From: RGIG1995 sp045652425
Lineage (GTDB): Bacteria; Bacillota; Clostridia; Oscillospirales; CAG-272
DNA length: 64,000 nucleotides
Direction of reading: 5' to 3'
Assembly (NCBI GenBank): GCA_045652425.1
Contig: JAZRUG010000019.1
Span: 1 to 64,000 of the forward strand
Shown here: positions 35,305-43,317 of the stretch, one piece after another
How positions within the stretch are numbered: the stretch's first letter is position 1
Layout: each line of letters starts with the position of its first letter
The notes under the pieces: model-generated
Seen by the model: only the letters and a program-made list of their open reading frames with translations
Databases searched by the model: none
What the model was told of the DNA's origin: nothing
Made by a program: the position numbers and the translations under genes

Positions 35305-36258
35305 TTAAAACTCGTTTTTGAGTGAACGTGTAAAGAGGTTACGTAATGCTACGCCTGTGTCTGCGCCGTTATACAATACGTCGTATACTGCCGAGCATAT
35401 AGGCAGGTCCACGCTATACTTTTCCGCTAACTTCAATATAGCCTTTACCGTATAATAACCCTCTGCAAGACTCAAGTATTGTTCACCCTTGGCAAATGTT
35501 TCGCCATACATTCTGTTGTGGCTGAATTTGCTGAACAAAGTCGCTTCATAGTCGCCCAAATGGCAAAGTCCGTATGCCGAAAATTCACTTCCGCCAAGCG
35601 CCTTTATCAGTCTTGCTATCTCTCTCGTACCTCTCGCCATAAGCGGCCCTTTAAGCGAAGATAAGCCCTTGCCGTCAAGCATTCCCGCCGCTATTCCTAT
35701 TACGTTCTTCGCCGCCGCGCCTATCTCGTTTCCTATAAGGTCGTTACCGAAATAAAATCTTATAAGCTCACTCGAAAACTGCGATATCAAATAACTCTTG
35801 TATTCTTCGTTCTCGCTGTCGATAACCATACAGTTCGGTATGCCCTTCGTAAACTCCTCTACGTGTCCGGGGCCTATCCAACAAGCTATCTTCGTTTCGG
35901 GTGAAGTCGCCTCGCGTACTACCTCCGATAATCTCATTCCCGTGGATATCTCTATACCTTTCATACAGAGAATATATTGCTTCTCCGACGCGCCATACTT
36001 CTGCAATTCCTGCATAAGTCCGCGCACCGCTTGACTGGGAATTGATATTACTATCGTCTTATTCTTTGCCGCCTCGTCAAGACTGTCGGTTATGTTTATT
36101 CTTGTGCCAAAGTCAACAACGCCGTTCGTGCGTGTTTCCATTATGCTATGTATCTGCTTCATATCGTTGCCGTAAAGCGTTACGTTGTGGCCTACTCTGT
36201 CAAGATACCACGCTATACAAGAACCCCATCTTCCGCAGCCTATTACAGTTATATCCAT
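35305..36258 (-). CDS. gpsA: NAD(P)-dependent glycerol-3-phosphate dehydrogenase
   Basis: About 317 residues. GpsA reduces dihydroxyacetone phosphate to sn-glycerol-3-phosphate for phospholipid synthesis. The Rossmann motif is ITVIGCGRWGSCIAWYL; later motifs are KNVIGIAAGMLDG (catalytic Lys), ARGTREIARLIKALGG and the GLCHLGDYEATLFSKFSHNR block, where most GpsA have GDL...T..S.NR. The start at 36258 is chosen because GGAGG lies 5 bases upstream; an ATG 4 codons earlier overlaps that site. Monocistronic, with a good promoter. Confidence 0.94.
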   Translation of the reverse strand: MDITVIGCGRWGSCIAWYLDRVGHNVTLYGNDMKQIHSIMETRTNGVVDFGTRINITDSLDEAAKNKTIVISIPSQAVRGLMQELQKYGASEKQYILCMKGIEISTGMRLSEVVREATSPETKIACWIGPGHVEEFTKGIPNCMVIDSENEEYKSYLISQFSSELIRFYFGNDLIGNEIGAAAKNVIGIAAGMLDGKGLSSLKGPLMARGTREIARLIKALGGSEFSAYGLCHLGDYEATLFSKFSHNRMYGETFAKGEQYLSLAEGYYTVKAILKLAEKYSVDLPICSAVYDVLYNGADTGVALRNLFTRSLKNEF

Positions 36259-36315
36259 ATTTTCCTCCATTATCCCTTTCAGAAAATTATCTTTGGTTTT
36301 ATTTCTATAAGTTGT

Positions 36316-36344
36316 ATTTTAACATATTTTTATATCACTGTCAA
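36316..36344 (-). promoter_or_regulatory. Promoter of gpsA
   Basis: Minus strand TTGACA (36339-36344), 17-base spacer, TAAAAT (36316-36321). Confidence 0.8.
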
Positions 36345-36354
36345 TAAGGCAAAA

Positions 36355-36750
36355 GGGGGGGTTCGCACAAACCAGAGAGGCAAGCTAACTTTTTTCAGGA
36401 AAACGGGACGTCGAGGACGCCGTCCCCTACAATATAGTGATATAGTATGTACAAATAAATCCCTCTCCGTCGGCTTCGCCGCCACCTCTCCCGTAGGGCG
36501 AGGCTTTGGGTTCGCACAAACCCATTTTCAAAAGGTTCTTTGCCTACTTTCTTCCCGCTTTCTTTCGCAGAAAGCTTGGCAAAGAACTTGCTTCTCGGGT
36601 TTCTGCATAATATTAATAATAGCACAAACCGCTTATTAAAAGGTTCTTTGCCTACTTTCTTCCTCAAAGAAAGTAGGTGCCTGCTTTCTTCCTTAAAGAA
36701 AGTAAGGCTTCCTTAAAGAAAGTAGGGCTTCCTCAAAGAAAGTAGGGAGA
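36355..36750. repeat. Composite repeat block at the left edge of the phage block
   Basis: Full-length copy of the composite repeat, in the same module order as 168-505 and 29578-29905, ending in four CTACTTTCTT-type hairpin copies. It separates gpsA from the first phage-type gene. No attachment-site duplication was seen. Confidence 0.85.
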
Positions 36751-36775
36751 GTTATTAGGGGATTTCTGTTATAAT
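36747..36775 (+). promoter_or_regulatory. Possible phage-block promoter 1
   Basis: TATAAT (36770-36775) with GAGAGT 17 bases upstream. The same GAGAGT-N17-TATAAT spacing, with a TGT before TATAAT, recurs at 42292-42320 ahead of the capsid genes, suggesting a phage-specific promoter class. The -35 is not sigma-A consensus. Confidence 0.5.
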
Positions 36776-36804
36776 GGCGGCAAAGCGGGGCTATTTCATT
36801 TTAT

Positions 36805-36838
36805 GCTCTGCTATATCAATTTCAAAGCAGAGTTTTTT
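36805..36838 (+). terminator. Leader hairpin with T-run
   Basis: CTCTGC (36806-36811) pairs with GCAGAG (36827-36832), followed by six T. It sits about 30 bases after the -10 and before the terminase small subunit, so it could attenuate the phage transcript. Confidence 0.6.
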
Positions 36839-36878
36839 GTGTTATCTCTTCATTTCTCAAAAAAATGAGGTGATTTTT

Positions 36879-37340
36879 ATTACTCTTAACTTTGAACAAA
36901 TGGAATCGGAGTATATATCTTCAAGGCTGACTTATGCGGAGTTAGCGGAAAAGTATGACGCTCCCATTCACCTTATTGCCCGTTATGCGAAAACTAATCA
37001 ATGGGTAAACAAGCGCAGACTCTTCTCAAAAAATTCTCAATCCGATTTGCTTGACGTTTCTAAACTTGCGCGGTCTTCCAAGGCTCTTGAATCTATTATC
37101 GAATCGGCTTTTCTCTCGGTCTCCGAAAATCCAAACGCCGACTCTATCGATACAAAAACGTTAAAGGAGCTTACCTCTACTTTAAAAGAGGCTATCAACA
37201 TCAAGCAGAACATCTTTCTTCTCCCTATGCTTACCGAGCAAAAACAGCTTGAACTCGAACAAAAAAAGACGCCCATATCTACCGAAGAAAGTGAAATCCG
37301 CGTTATTCTCGAAAACGACACGGATAAGTTTTGCGTATAA
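36879..37340 (+). CDS. Phage terminase small subunit-like protein
   Basis: About 153 residues, directly before the large subunit. An N-terminal helix-turn-helix-like segment (YAELAEKYDAPIHLIARYAKTNQWVNKR) is typical of small terminases and would bind phage DNA. The rest is helical. No ATG has a good ribosome binding site: AGGTGA at 36867-36872 instead points to an ATT at 36879. An ATG at 36900 is the alternative, giving 146 residues. The DNA upstream belongs to a leader hairpin and repeats. Confidence 0.75.
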   Translation: MTLNFEQMESEYISSRLTYAELAEKYDAPIHLIARYAKTNQWVNKRRLFSKNSQSDLLDVSKLARSSKALESIIESAFLSVSENPNADSIDTKTLKELTSTLKEAINIKQNIFLLPMLTEQKQLELEQKKTPISTEESEIRVILENDTDKFCV

Positions 37341-37355
37341 AGGGGCGGTAAATCT

Positions 37356-38738
37356 ATGAAGCATATCTCACTCGGTACCCCTAACCCTAAACAAGCGGAA
37401 TTCCTTTCGGATACACACAAATTCGTCGCTTTCGGCGGCGCCAGAGGCGGCGGTAAATCCTGGGCGGTCAGGGTTAAGGCTATTTTACTCGCGCTGAAGT
37501 TCGGCGGTATAAAGCTGCTTATAGTAAGAAAAACGCTCACCGAACTGCGAAACAACCATATCGAACCGCTTATCAGGCTTACAAACGGTATCGCTTCTTT
37601 CAGCGAATCAAAAAAAGAGCTTCTCTTTAATAACGGCTCGGTTATACGCTTTGGTTACTGCTCCTGTCAGGCTGACCTTACTCAATATCAAGGCTCCGAA
37701 TGGGACGTTATCTTTCTCGACGAGGCTACACAGCTTCGCGAAGAATGGTTCGACGAGCTAAAGGTTACGGTGCGTGGCGTAAACGACTTCCCCAAGCGCG
37801 TCTATCTTACCTGTAACCCCGGCGGCGTCGGGCATGGTTGGGTAAAGAGGTTATTTATCGACCGCGTTTACAAAGAGGGCGAAGATGCCGCCGATTATAG
37901 CTTTATTCGTTCCCTCGTTACCGACAATAAAGCTCTTACAGACAAAAACCCCGACTACGTAAAACAGCTATCTTCTCTGCCGCCAAAACTGAAAAAGGCT
38001 TGGCTTGAGGGCGATTGGAACATCTTTGAAGGACAGTTCTTCGAGGACTTTACCGATGCCCCCGAGCATTACGAGGACAGGCTCTATACCAACGTTATCG
38101 AGCCTTTTGAGGTGCCTGACGGCTGGAATATCTTTCGCTCGTTTGACTGGGGATTCTCAAAGCCCTTCGACTGCTCGTGGTGGGCGGTCGATTATGACGG
38201 CAGAGCTTATCTTATCTTACAACTCTACGGCTCAAACGGCGTTCCTAACGAGGGGGTTAAGTGGCACGCGGAAAAAGTCTTTTCGGAAATACACCGTATC
38301 GAAACGGAACACCGTTGGCTCAAAAATAAGCGCATTATCGGCGTAGCGGACCCGTCTATTTGGAGCCAGGACGGCGGTGAGCCTATTATTGCCGCCGCTG
38401 ACAGACATCAGGTATATTTCCAAAAGGCTGACAACAGCCGTATCCCCGGTTGGATGCAGGTGCATTATAGACTCTCCTTTGATAACGATGGTAAGCCTAT
38501 GGTTTATTTTTTCAACACCTGTAAAAATGCTATACGCACACTGCCACTCTTGCAGTACAGTAAGGTCAATCCCGAAGACCTCGACACCTCGCAGGAGGAC
38601 CATTTCGCCGACTCGTTCAGATATTTCTGTATGTCGCGCCCCATTAAGCCGAAAGAATCCTTGCACTACACAATCCCCCCCGCCGATCCTCTTAATTTGC
38701 TCGGAAGCGAACGGTATAAGACCTATTCTTATGTATAA
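37356..38738 (+). CDS. terL: Phage terminase large subunit
   Basis: 460 residues. The ATPase domain has Walker A GGARGGGKS (about residues 27-35), Walker B VIFLDEA and coupling motif LTCNPGG. The C-terminal nuclease domain has acidic residues in FDWGFSKPF, VADPS and EDHFADSFRYF. It cuts and pumps phage DNA into the capsid. It starts 15 bases after the small subunit and has an intact reading frame. It is followed by about 590 bases of chromosomal-type repeats before the portal gene, which is unusual for a phage head operon. Confidence 0.96.
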   Translation: MKHISLGTPNPKQAEFLSDTHKFVAFGGARGGGKSWAVRVKAILLALKFGGIKLLIVRKTLTELRNNHIEPLIRLTNGIASFSESKKELLFNNGSVIRFGYCSCQADLTQYQGSEWDVIFLDEATQLREEWFDELKVTVRGVNDFPKRVYLTCNPGGVGHGWVKRLFIDRVYKEGEDAADYSFIRSLVTDNKALTDKNPDYVKQLSSLPPKLKKAWLEGDWNIFEGQFFEDFTDAPEHYEDRLYTNVIEPFEVPDGWNIFRSFDWGFSKPFDCSWWAVDYDGRAYLILQLYGSNGVPNEGVKWHAEKVFSEIHRIETEHRWLKNKRIIGVADPSIWSQDGGEPIIAAADRHQVYFQKADNSRIPGWMQVHYRLSFDNDGKPMVYFFNTCKNAIRTLPLLQYSKVNPEDLDTSQEDHFADSFRYFCMSRPIKPKESLHYTIPPADPLNLLGSERYKTYSYV

Positions 38739-38924
38739 CCTACTTTCTTTAAGGAAGAAAGTAGGCAAAGAACCTTTTAATAATGGGTTTGTTCCACTTT
38801 TTATTATTTGTACGAGCATTATTATATATCTGTAGGGGAGGGGTCTCCCCTCCCGTTCTCGTCTTGCAAGAAGAAAGCAGGCAAAGAACCTTTTGATAAT
38901 GGGTTTGTGCAGTAATATTAAGTA
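38738..38924. repeat. Composite repeats between terL and portal
   Basis: A CTACTTTCTTTAAGGAAGAAAGTAG hairpin begins in the base after the terL stop. AAAGAACCTTTTAATAATGGGTTTGT, a GTAGGGGAGGGGTCTCCCCTCCC hairpin (about 38832-38854) and AAAGAACCTTTTGATAATGGGTTTGTGC follow. The same set recurs after the capsid gene at 44655-44880. Confidence 0.85.
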
Positions 38925-39240
38925 AGCAGGTTCTTTGTCTTGCCCTCTCCTGACGGGGAGGGTGGCTCGGCAAAACAAAATAAACAATAGGAATGTATAT
39001 GAAACTTGCCGAGACGGGTGGAGAGAGAATGTATGGTTTTCCACAACTCCACCGCTATGCGCTAAAAAGCAATATGTTGGTTCATAGACAATTTATTATT
39101 CTAAATTATTTGATTTCTCTCCTTCCTCCTTGGCTAAAAATCGGATTTTTCCTTAAACAAAACTTAAAAGAAGAAAAATCCGATTTTCTTAACGCCAATT
39201 CCTCCTCCCCCGTCAGGAGGAGGCAAGATATTATTTCTTC
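38925..39240. mobile_element. MITE-like inverted-repeat element, family B copy 2
   Basis: Same architecture as 14700-15005: outer inverted repeats (CCTCTCCTGACGGGGAGGGTGG at about 38943, complement near 39205-39230), GGCTCGGCAAAA...TTGCCGAGACGG, GGAGAGAG...TCTCTCCTTCC, then a long hairpin (39136-39187). The stem here is ATCGGATTTTTC instead of GTGGCTTTTC, but the complement changes with it. It lies inside the phage block, between terL and portal. Confidence 0.75.
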
Positions 39241-39331
39241 GTATATTATTGTTTGCAAACAGAGGTAAGATTTTACACTTACCGAAAAAACTGTAACATT
39301 ACAATTTTAATTCAGAAAGGGTAATCATATT

Positions 39332-41269
39332 ATGAAAAAGAACAAGAAAAACAATAACAAAAATAAAAATACACAGCCTGACCTTATGGCTGTCAACTCC
39401 ATTTATTACACAAAAAAGCCAGAGGCTATGCTTCCGAAAGACTTTGTACCGAATAAAATCGGGCAAAAGCATCTTGACAAAGCTTTTTCGCTCCTTAAAG
39501 CCTATAAGGCGGGTAAAACCAACCTCGAAAAGCGCATTATCGAAAACGACCTTTGGTGGAAAATGCGCCATTGGGAGCAAATTCGCGACCGCAGCCGCAA
39601 ATACAGCCCCGCTTCCGCTTGGCTCTTCAACTCTATCGCCAACAAACACGCCGACGTTATGGACAACACTCCCGAGGCTATCATTCTTCCGCGCGAGCAA
39701 AGCGATTCCAATGCCGCAAAGCAGCTTACCGATATATTGCCCGTTATCCTCGAACAAAACAACTTCGAGCAGGTATATTCTGACGTTTGGTACGATAAGC
39801 TCAAGGGCGGTACGGGTGTCTACGGAGTATTCTGGGACCCTTCAAAAAACAACGGCACCGGCGATATAACCGTTACCCGATGCGATATACTCAATCTCTT
39901 TTGGGAACCCGGTATCTCCGACATTCAATCTTCCCCTAACCTCTTCCACGTTGAGCTTTTCAACAACGATATTCTTGAAGCCCGTTATCCCGAGCTTCAC
40001 GGCAAACTCGGCGCGTCAACCTTTGATATTACCAAATACGCCTACGATGACTCGGTCGATACATCTAACAAAACTCCCGTAATCGACTGGTATTACAAGG
40101 TCAACGACGGCGGTAAAACCGTTCTCCACCTTTGTAAGTTCTGTTCCGACGTTATCCTCTACTCCTCCGAAAATGATATTAACCTTTATAAAAAGGGCTA
40201 CTATGACCATGGACTCTATCCCTTCGTCTTCGACAAACTCTTTCTTGAGCAAGGCACCCCTTGCGGATTCGGTTACATAGACGTTATGAAAGATACGCAG
40301 ACGCAAATTGACCTTATGAGCGCCTCCGTATGCGAAAACGTGCGTATGGCTTCAACCGTGCGTTATTTTGCGCGGGGCGACGGCTCTGTTAACGAAAAGG
40401 AGTTCGCCGACTGGTCAAATCCTATCGTTCACTACACGGGTTCCGGTAACCCCAACGATTCTATGATTCCCATTAACGTTCCCGAAGTTTCTTCCCTTTC
40501 GGTTGCCTTTATCAACAACAAAATTAACGAGCTTAAAGAAACTACGGGTAACTCTGACTTTACAAGAGGTAATACCGCCGCGGGTGTTACTGCCGCTTCG
40601 GCTATCGCCGCCCTTCAGGAGTCGGGCAGTAAGCTTTCAAGAGATATGATTAAAGGCTCATATCGCGTATTCGTCAGCCTTAACAATATCATTATCGAGC
40701 TTATAAGACAGTTCTACGACCTGCCCAGAGCCTTTCGTATAACGGGCGATAACGGCGAATTCAACTTCGTTTCATACTCAAACGAGCTTCTCCGCCCCAC
40801 CGAATACAGCGATAAGTTCGGCCTTGACCTCGGCTCTCGTTTGCCCGTATTTGACATAAAGGTTAAAGCCCAGAAGCAGTCCGCCTTTACCAAACTTTCG
40901 CAGAATGAACTGGCAAAAGAGTTTTATAGACTCGGATTCTTTGAACCCGCCCGCGCCGAACAAACTCTCGCTTGTCTTGATATGATGGAATTCGAGGGCA
41001 AAAACCTCGTCGCTGAAAAAATAAACGAGAAAAACGCCTTTGTTAATAACTATAACGAAATGTATGCAAAGCTCCTTGAACTTTCGACTATCGTTGAAAA
41101 CGACCACCCCGACCTAAAGGGGTTGGTTAACGGATACGCTGCTAAATTCGCCGTAAACGAAAACGGCGGTAATTCAGTCGCTTCTAACTATTCAAAAAAT
41201 ACCGCAAAGAAAGTTTCGCGTATCGAAGCCGCAAGACAAAGGGCGGCATCTACTGCTACACCGAGATAA
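39332..41269 (+). CDS. Phage portal protein
   Basis: 645 residues; a large portal of the short-tailed-phage (P22-like) type rather than the 400-500 residue siphovirus type. After a Lys/Asn-rich N-terminus, the crown/wing region contains WWKMRHWEQIRDRSRKYSPASAW and a conserved FGYIDVMKDTQTQIDLM stretch. The helical part has GNTAAGVTAASAIAALQESGS, the typical portal TA-rich motif. It forms the dodecameric DNA gate. GAAAGGG precedes the ATG. It is separated from terL by repeats but clearly in the same cassette. Confidence 0.88.
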   Translation: MKKNKKNNNKNKNTQPDLMAVNSIYYTKKPEAMLPKDFVPNKIGQKHLDKAFSLLKAYKAGKTNLEKRIIENDLWWKMRHWEQIRDRSRKYSPASAWLFNSIANKHADVMDNTPEAIILPREQSDSNAAKQLTDILPVILEQNNFEQVYSDVWYDKLKGGTGVYGVFWDPSKNNGTGDITVTRCDILNLFWEPGISDIQSSPNLFHVELFNNDILEARYPELHGKLGASTFDITKYAYDDSVDTSNKTPVIDWYYKVNDGGKTVLHLCKFCSDVILYSSENDINLYKKGYYDHGLYPFVFDKLFLEQGTPCGFGYIDVMKDTQTQIDLMSASVCENVRMASTVRYFARGDGSVNEKEFADWSNPIVHYTGSGNPNDSMIPINVPEVSSLSVAFINNKINELKETTGNSDFTRGNTAAGVTAASAIAALQESGSKLSRDMIKGSYRVFVSLNNIIIELIRQFYDLPRAFRITGDNGEFNFVSYSNELLRPTEYSDKFGLDLGSRLPVFDIKVKAQKQSAFTKLSQNELAKEFYRLGFFEPARAEQTLACLDMMEFEGKNLVAEKINEKNAFVNNYNEMYAKLLELSTIVENDHPDLKGLVNGYAAKFAVNENGGNSVASNYSKNTAKKVSRIEAARQRAASTATPR

Positions 41270-41366
41270 GTGTTTTTCAAGAGGGGGCTTTTTGAGAAAA
41301 GCCCCCCTCTTAAACTCCACCGAAAACTTTAAATAACACCGATTTAATAAGGAGAGTGATTTCACC

Positions 41367-41714
41367 TTGGCTGAACGCAGAATGTTCGCAAAATCCGTTA
41401 TCGACAGCGACGATTTTCTTGAATTGTCCCTTACGGCTCAAGCGCTTTATTTCCACCTTGCTATACGCGCCGACGACGACGGATTTATCAATAACCCAAA
41501 AAGAATCCAACGTATGATTGATTCTAAAGACGATGACCTCAAAGAGCTTGAAAAAAGAGGTTTTATTTTTTACTTTACAAGCGGTGTCGTCGTTATCACT
41601 CATTGGAAATTGCATAATTACATAAAAAAAGACCGTTATAAACCAACTATCCATAAAGATGAAATTGAATCACTTAATTGCACCGAAAACGGTACTTATG
41701 AATGGTATTATTGA
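41367..41714 (+). CDS. Truncated phage replisome-organiser-like protein
   Basis: 115 residues, TTG start at 41367 after AAGGAGAGTGAT. MFAKSVIDSDDFLELSLTAQALYFHLAIRADDDGFI and VVVITHWKLHNYIKKDRYKPT match the N-terminal winged-helix part of phage replication-initiation (replisome organiser) proteins. Family members are normally two to three times longer. The frame stops at 41714, and the following DNA still looks like a decayed linker. It lies between portal and scaffold, an unusual place for a replication gene. Confidence 0.75.
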   Translation: MAERRMFAKSVIDSDDFLELSLTAQALYFHLAIRADDDGFINNPKRIQRMIDSKDDDLKELEKRGFIFYFTSGVVVITHWKLHNYIKKDRYKPTIHKDEIESLNCTENGTYEWYY

Positions 41715-41990
41715 TTCTTTTATTTTTTGTCATTTTTACCAAACGTTTTTTTAGCGGTGTGTATGGAACCATCTTGGAACCATTTTGGAACCACAGTATA
41801 GTATAGGTTAGCAGAGATAAGATTAAGTGAGTAAAGAAAAGAAAAGAATAGAATAGTATAGTTCATATATAGTATATGTGAGTATACAGTTAGGGGCCGA
41901 CCTTGGAACCGATAATTCCGCAGTTTTCCACACAGTTTTCAACACCCTTTCCACACAGTTTTCCACAACAACACCTTTGGTAATATTGAC
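41715..41990 (+). pseudogene. Probable decayed 3' part of the replication gene
   Basis: No long frame. Local translations give EPSWNHFGT and Ser/Lys/Glu-rich pieces interrupted by stops, like the low-complexity linker after the winged helix in phage replisome organisers. Short repeats TTGGAACCAT (41770-41795) and TTTTCCACA (41930-41970) are also present. Best read as remnant coding sequence; a DNA site for initiator binding is the alternative. Confidence 0.5.
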
Positions 41991-42262
41991 GAAGCTTTTT
42001 TGAGGCGTACGTTATATACAATAGAGATATTGTTTGTTCAGATTTGCTTATACGGAGATTCCTCACCTTCGCTCGAAATAACTATAGGGGAAATGCTTGT
42101 ACAAATAACATTAAGCAGTCATTCTGAATGTAGCGACCGAAAAGAGGCGGAATCGAAGAATCCCATTATTCTTATATATAACCTTATGGAATCCTTCGAC
42201 TTCGAGGGCGTTGCCCTCTTCGTTCAGGATAACTATATTATACGTTTGTGCGAACTTCTTAA
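41990..42262. repeat. Composite repeat block within the phage block
   Basis: Divergent copy of the CATTCTGA...GGAATCGAAGAATCCC...GGAATCCTTCGACTTCG...TTCAGGATAAC module (42118-42235), preceded by TATACAATAGAGATATTGTTTG. The same module at 21520 and 54448 is outside the phage block. No gene supported. Confidence 0.75.
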
Positions 42263-42291
42263 AATTTTTCTGCCATTAACTCTACTTTGGG

Positions 42292-42320
42292 GAGAGTTTT
42301 ATTAGAATGTATGTTATAAT
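42292..42320 (+). promoter_or_regulatory. Possible phage-block promoter 2
   Basis: GAGAGT (42292-42297), 17-base spacer, TATAAT (42315-42320), the same layout as at 36747-36775, ahead of the scaffold and capsid genes. Confidence 0.5.
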
Positions 42321-42364
42321 ATCACCCGAGATAACACAAAACTCTGACACTTCGGAAAGGAACG

Positions 42365-43189
42365 ATGTATTTTATGAAAAAACAAAATCTCTTTAGTATC
42401 GGTTTGCAGTTCTTTGCTGAAAATGACGTTAGCGATAACACTAACGTCAATACGGGTGCCGCATCACCCGAAGCAGCAGAAAACACCAACGGTCAAACTC
42501 CTGTCGCAGAATTCGACGACAATCAGTTAGAAATGGAGTTCGAACAGCTCATCAAGGGCGGTAAGTACGAAAACGCTTTCAAAAAACGCACACAGGGCAT
42601 TATCGACAAGCGTTTCAAAGGTTACAAGTCCCTCGAAGAGTCTGTGGCTAAACAACAGCCTTTAATCGATTTTCTCTCCGCCAAGTACGGAATCGACTCC
42701 TCTGACACGTCTGCCCTGCTTGAAAAAATGCAGAACGAAGCAAAAGAACCTAACACACAAAAAGAGAACAACGCAGATGCGCGTAATCAATCTATCAGAG
42801 AATCTTTTTTAGCCCAAAAAGCTAAAGCTCTTTCGCAACGATGGACTGACGAGGGTGAACAGCTAAAAAAACTCTTTCCTTCTTTTAATTTCAAAAACGA
42901 GCTTAAAAACCCCGTCTTCTCCTCACTTCTCAAAAGCGGTATGCCTCTTTCAAAAGCATATACGGCGGCTCATTCCGATGAAATACTCAAAAGCGCCGTT
43001 TCATCTACCGCCAAGAAGGTTGCCGAGCAAACTCTAAAATCCATACGCGCTAACGGCAGTCGCGTTGCCGAAAACGGACTTCATAACGGCGCAGGTACAG
43101 TCCGTAAAACAGACGTATCTTCCCTTACGGGTAAAGAAATACGCTCTATTATCAAGCAGGTCGAAAACGGCTCAAAAATCAGACTTTAA
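42365..43189 (+). CDS. Phage capsid scaffolding protein
   Basis: 274 residues, immediately before the major capsid gene. The N-terminus carries the SIGLQFFAE motif common at the start of Firmicute phage head genes. The rest is charged, Gln/Lys/Glu-rich and helical (QPLIDFLSAKYGIDSSDTSALLEKMQNEAKE), as expected of a scaffold that guides shell assembly and is then lost. Start 42365 (AAAGG four bases upstream) or the ATG three codons later are both possible. A candidate phage promoter lies about 45 bases upstream. Confidence 0.8.
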   Translation: MYFMKKQNLFSIGLQFFAENDVSDNTNVNTGAASPEAAENTNGQTPVAEFDDNQLEMEFEQLIKGGKYENAFKKRTQGIIDKRFKGYKSLEESVAKQQPLIDFLSAKYGIDSSDTSALLEKMQNEAKEPNTQKENNADARNQSIRESFLAQKAKALSQRWTDEGEQLKKLFPSFNFKNELKNPVFSSLLKSGMPLSKAYTAAHSDEILKSAVSSTAKKVAEQTLKSIRANGSRVAENGLHNGAGTVRKTDVSSLTGKEIRSIIKQVENGSKIRL

Positions 43190-43317
43190 TTTGAGTGTGT
43201 TTTTTTCAAAATACACTCGCAGTTTAAAACGGTTCAAAAATCAGACTTTGACACGCTTTCTATCCTGTGTCTTCTGCGCATTTTTTCACACATTTCACGT
43301 AAAGGAGATTATTTATT

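Noticed and set aside
36148..36639. 163-codon open frame upstream of the phage block
   Set aside because: Starts antisense to gpsA and runs through the composite repeat; similar frames arise from each repeat copy.
38232..39044. 270-codon open frame on the minus strand
   Set aside because: Antisense to terL and the following repeats; the translated end is repeat sequence.
41930..41975. Replication origin with DnaA-like boxes
   Set aside because: TTTTCCACA repeats differ from TTATCCACA and lie in what looks like the decayed linker of the replication gene; there is no AT-rich unwinding region beside them. Not excluded, but weaker than the coding-remnant reading.
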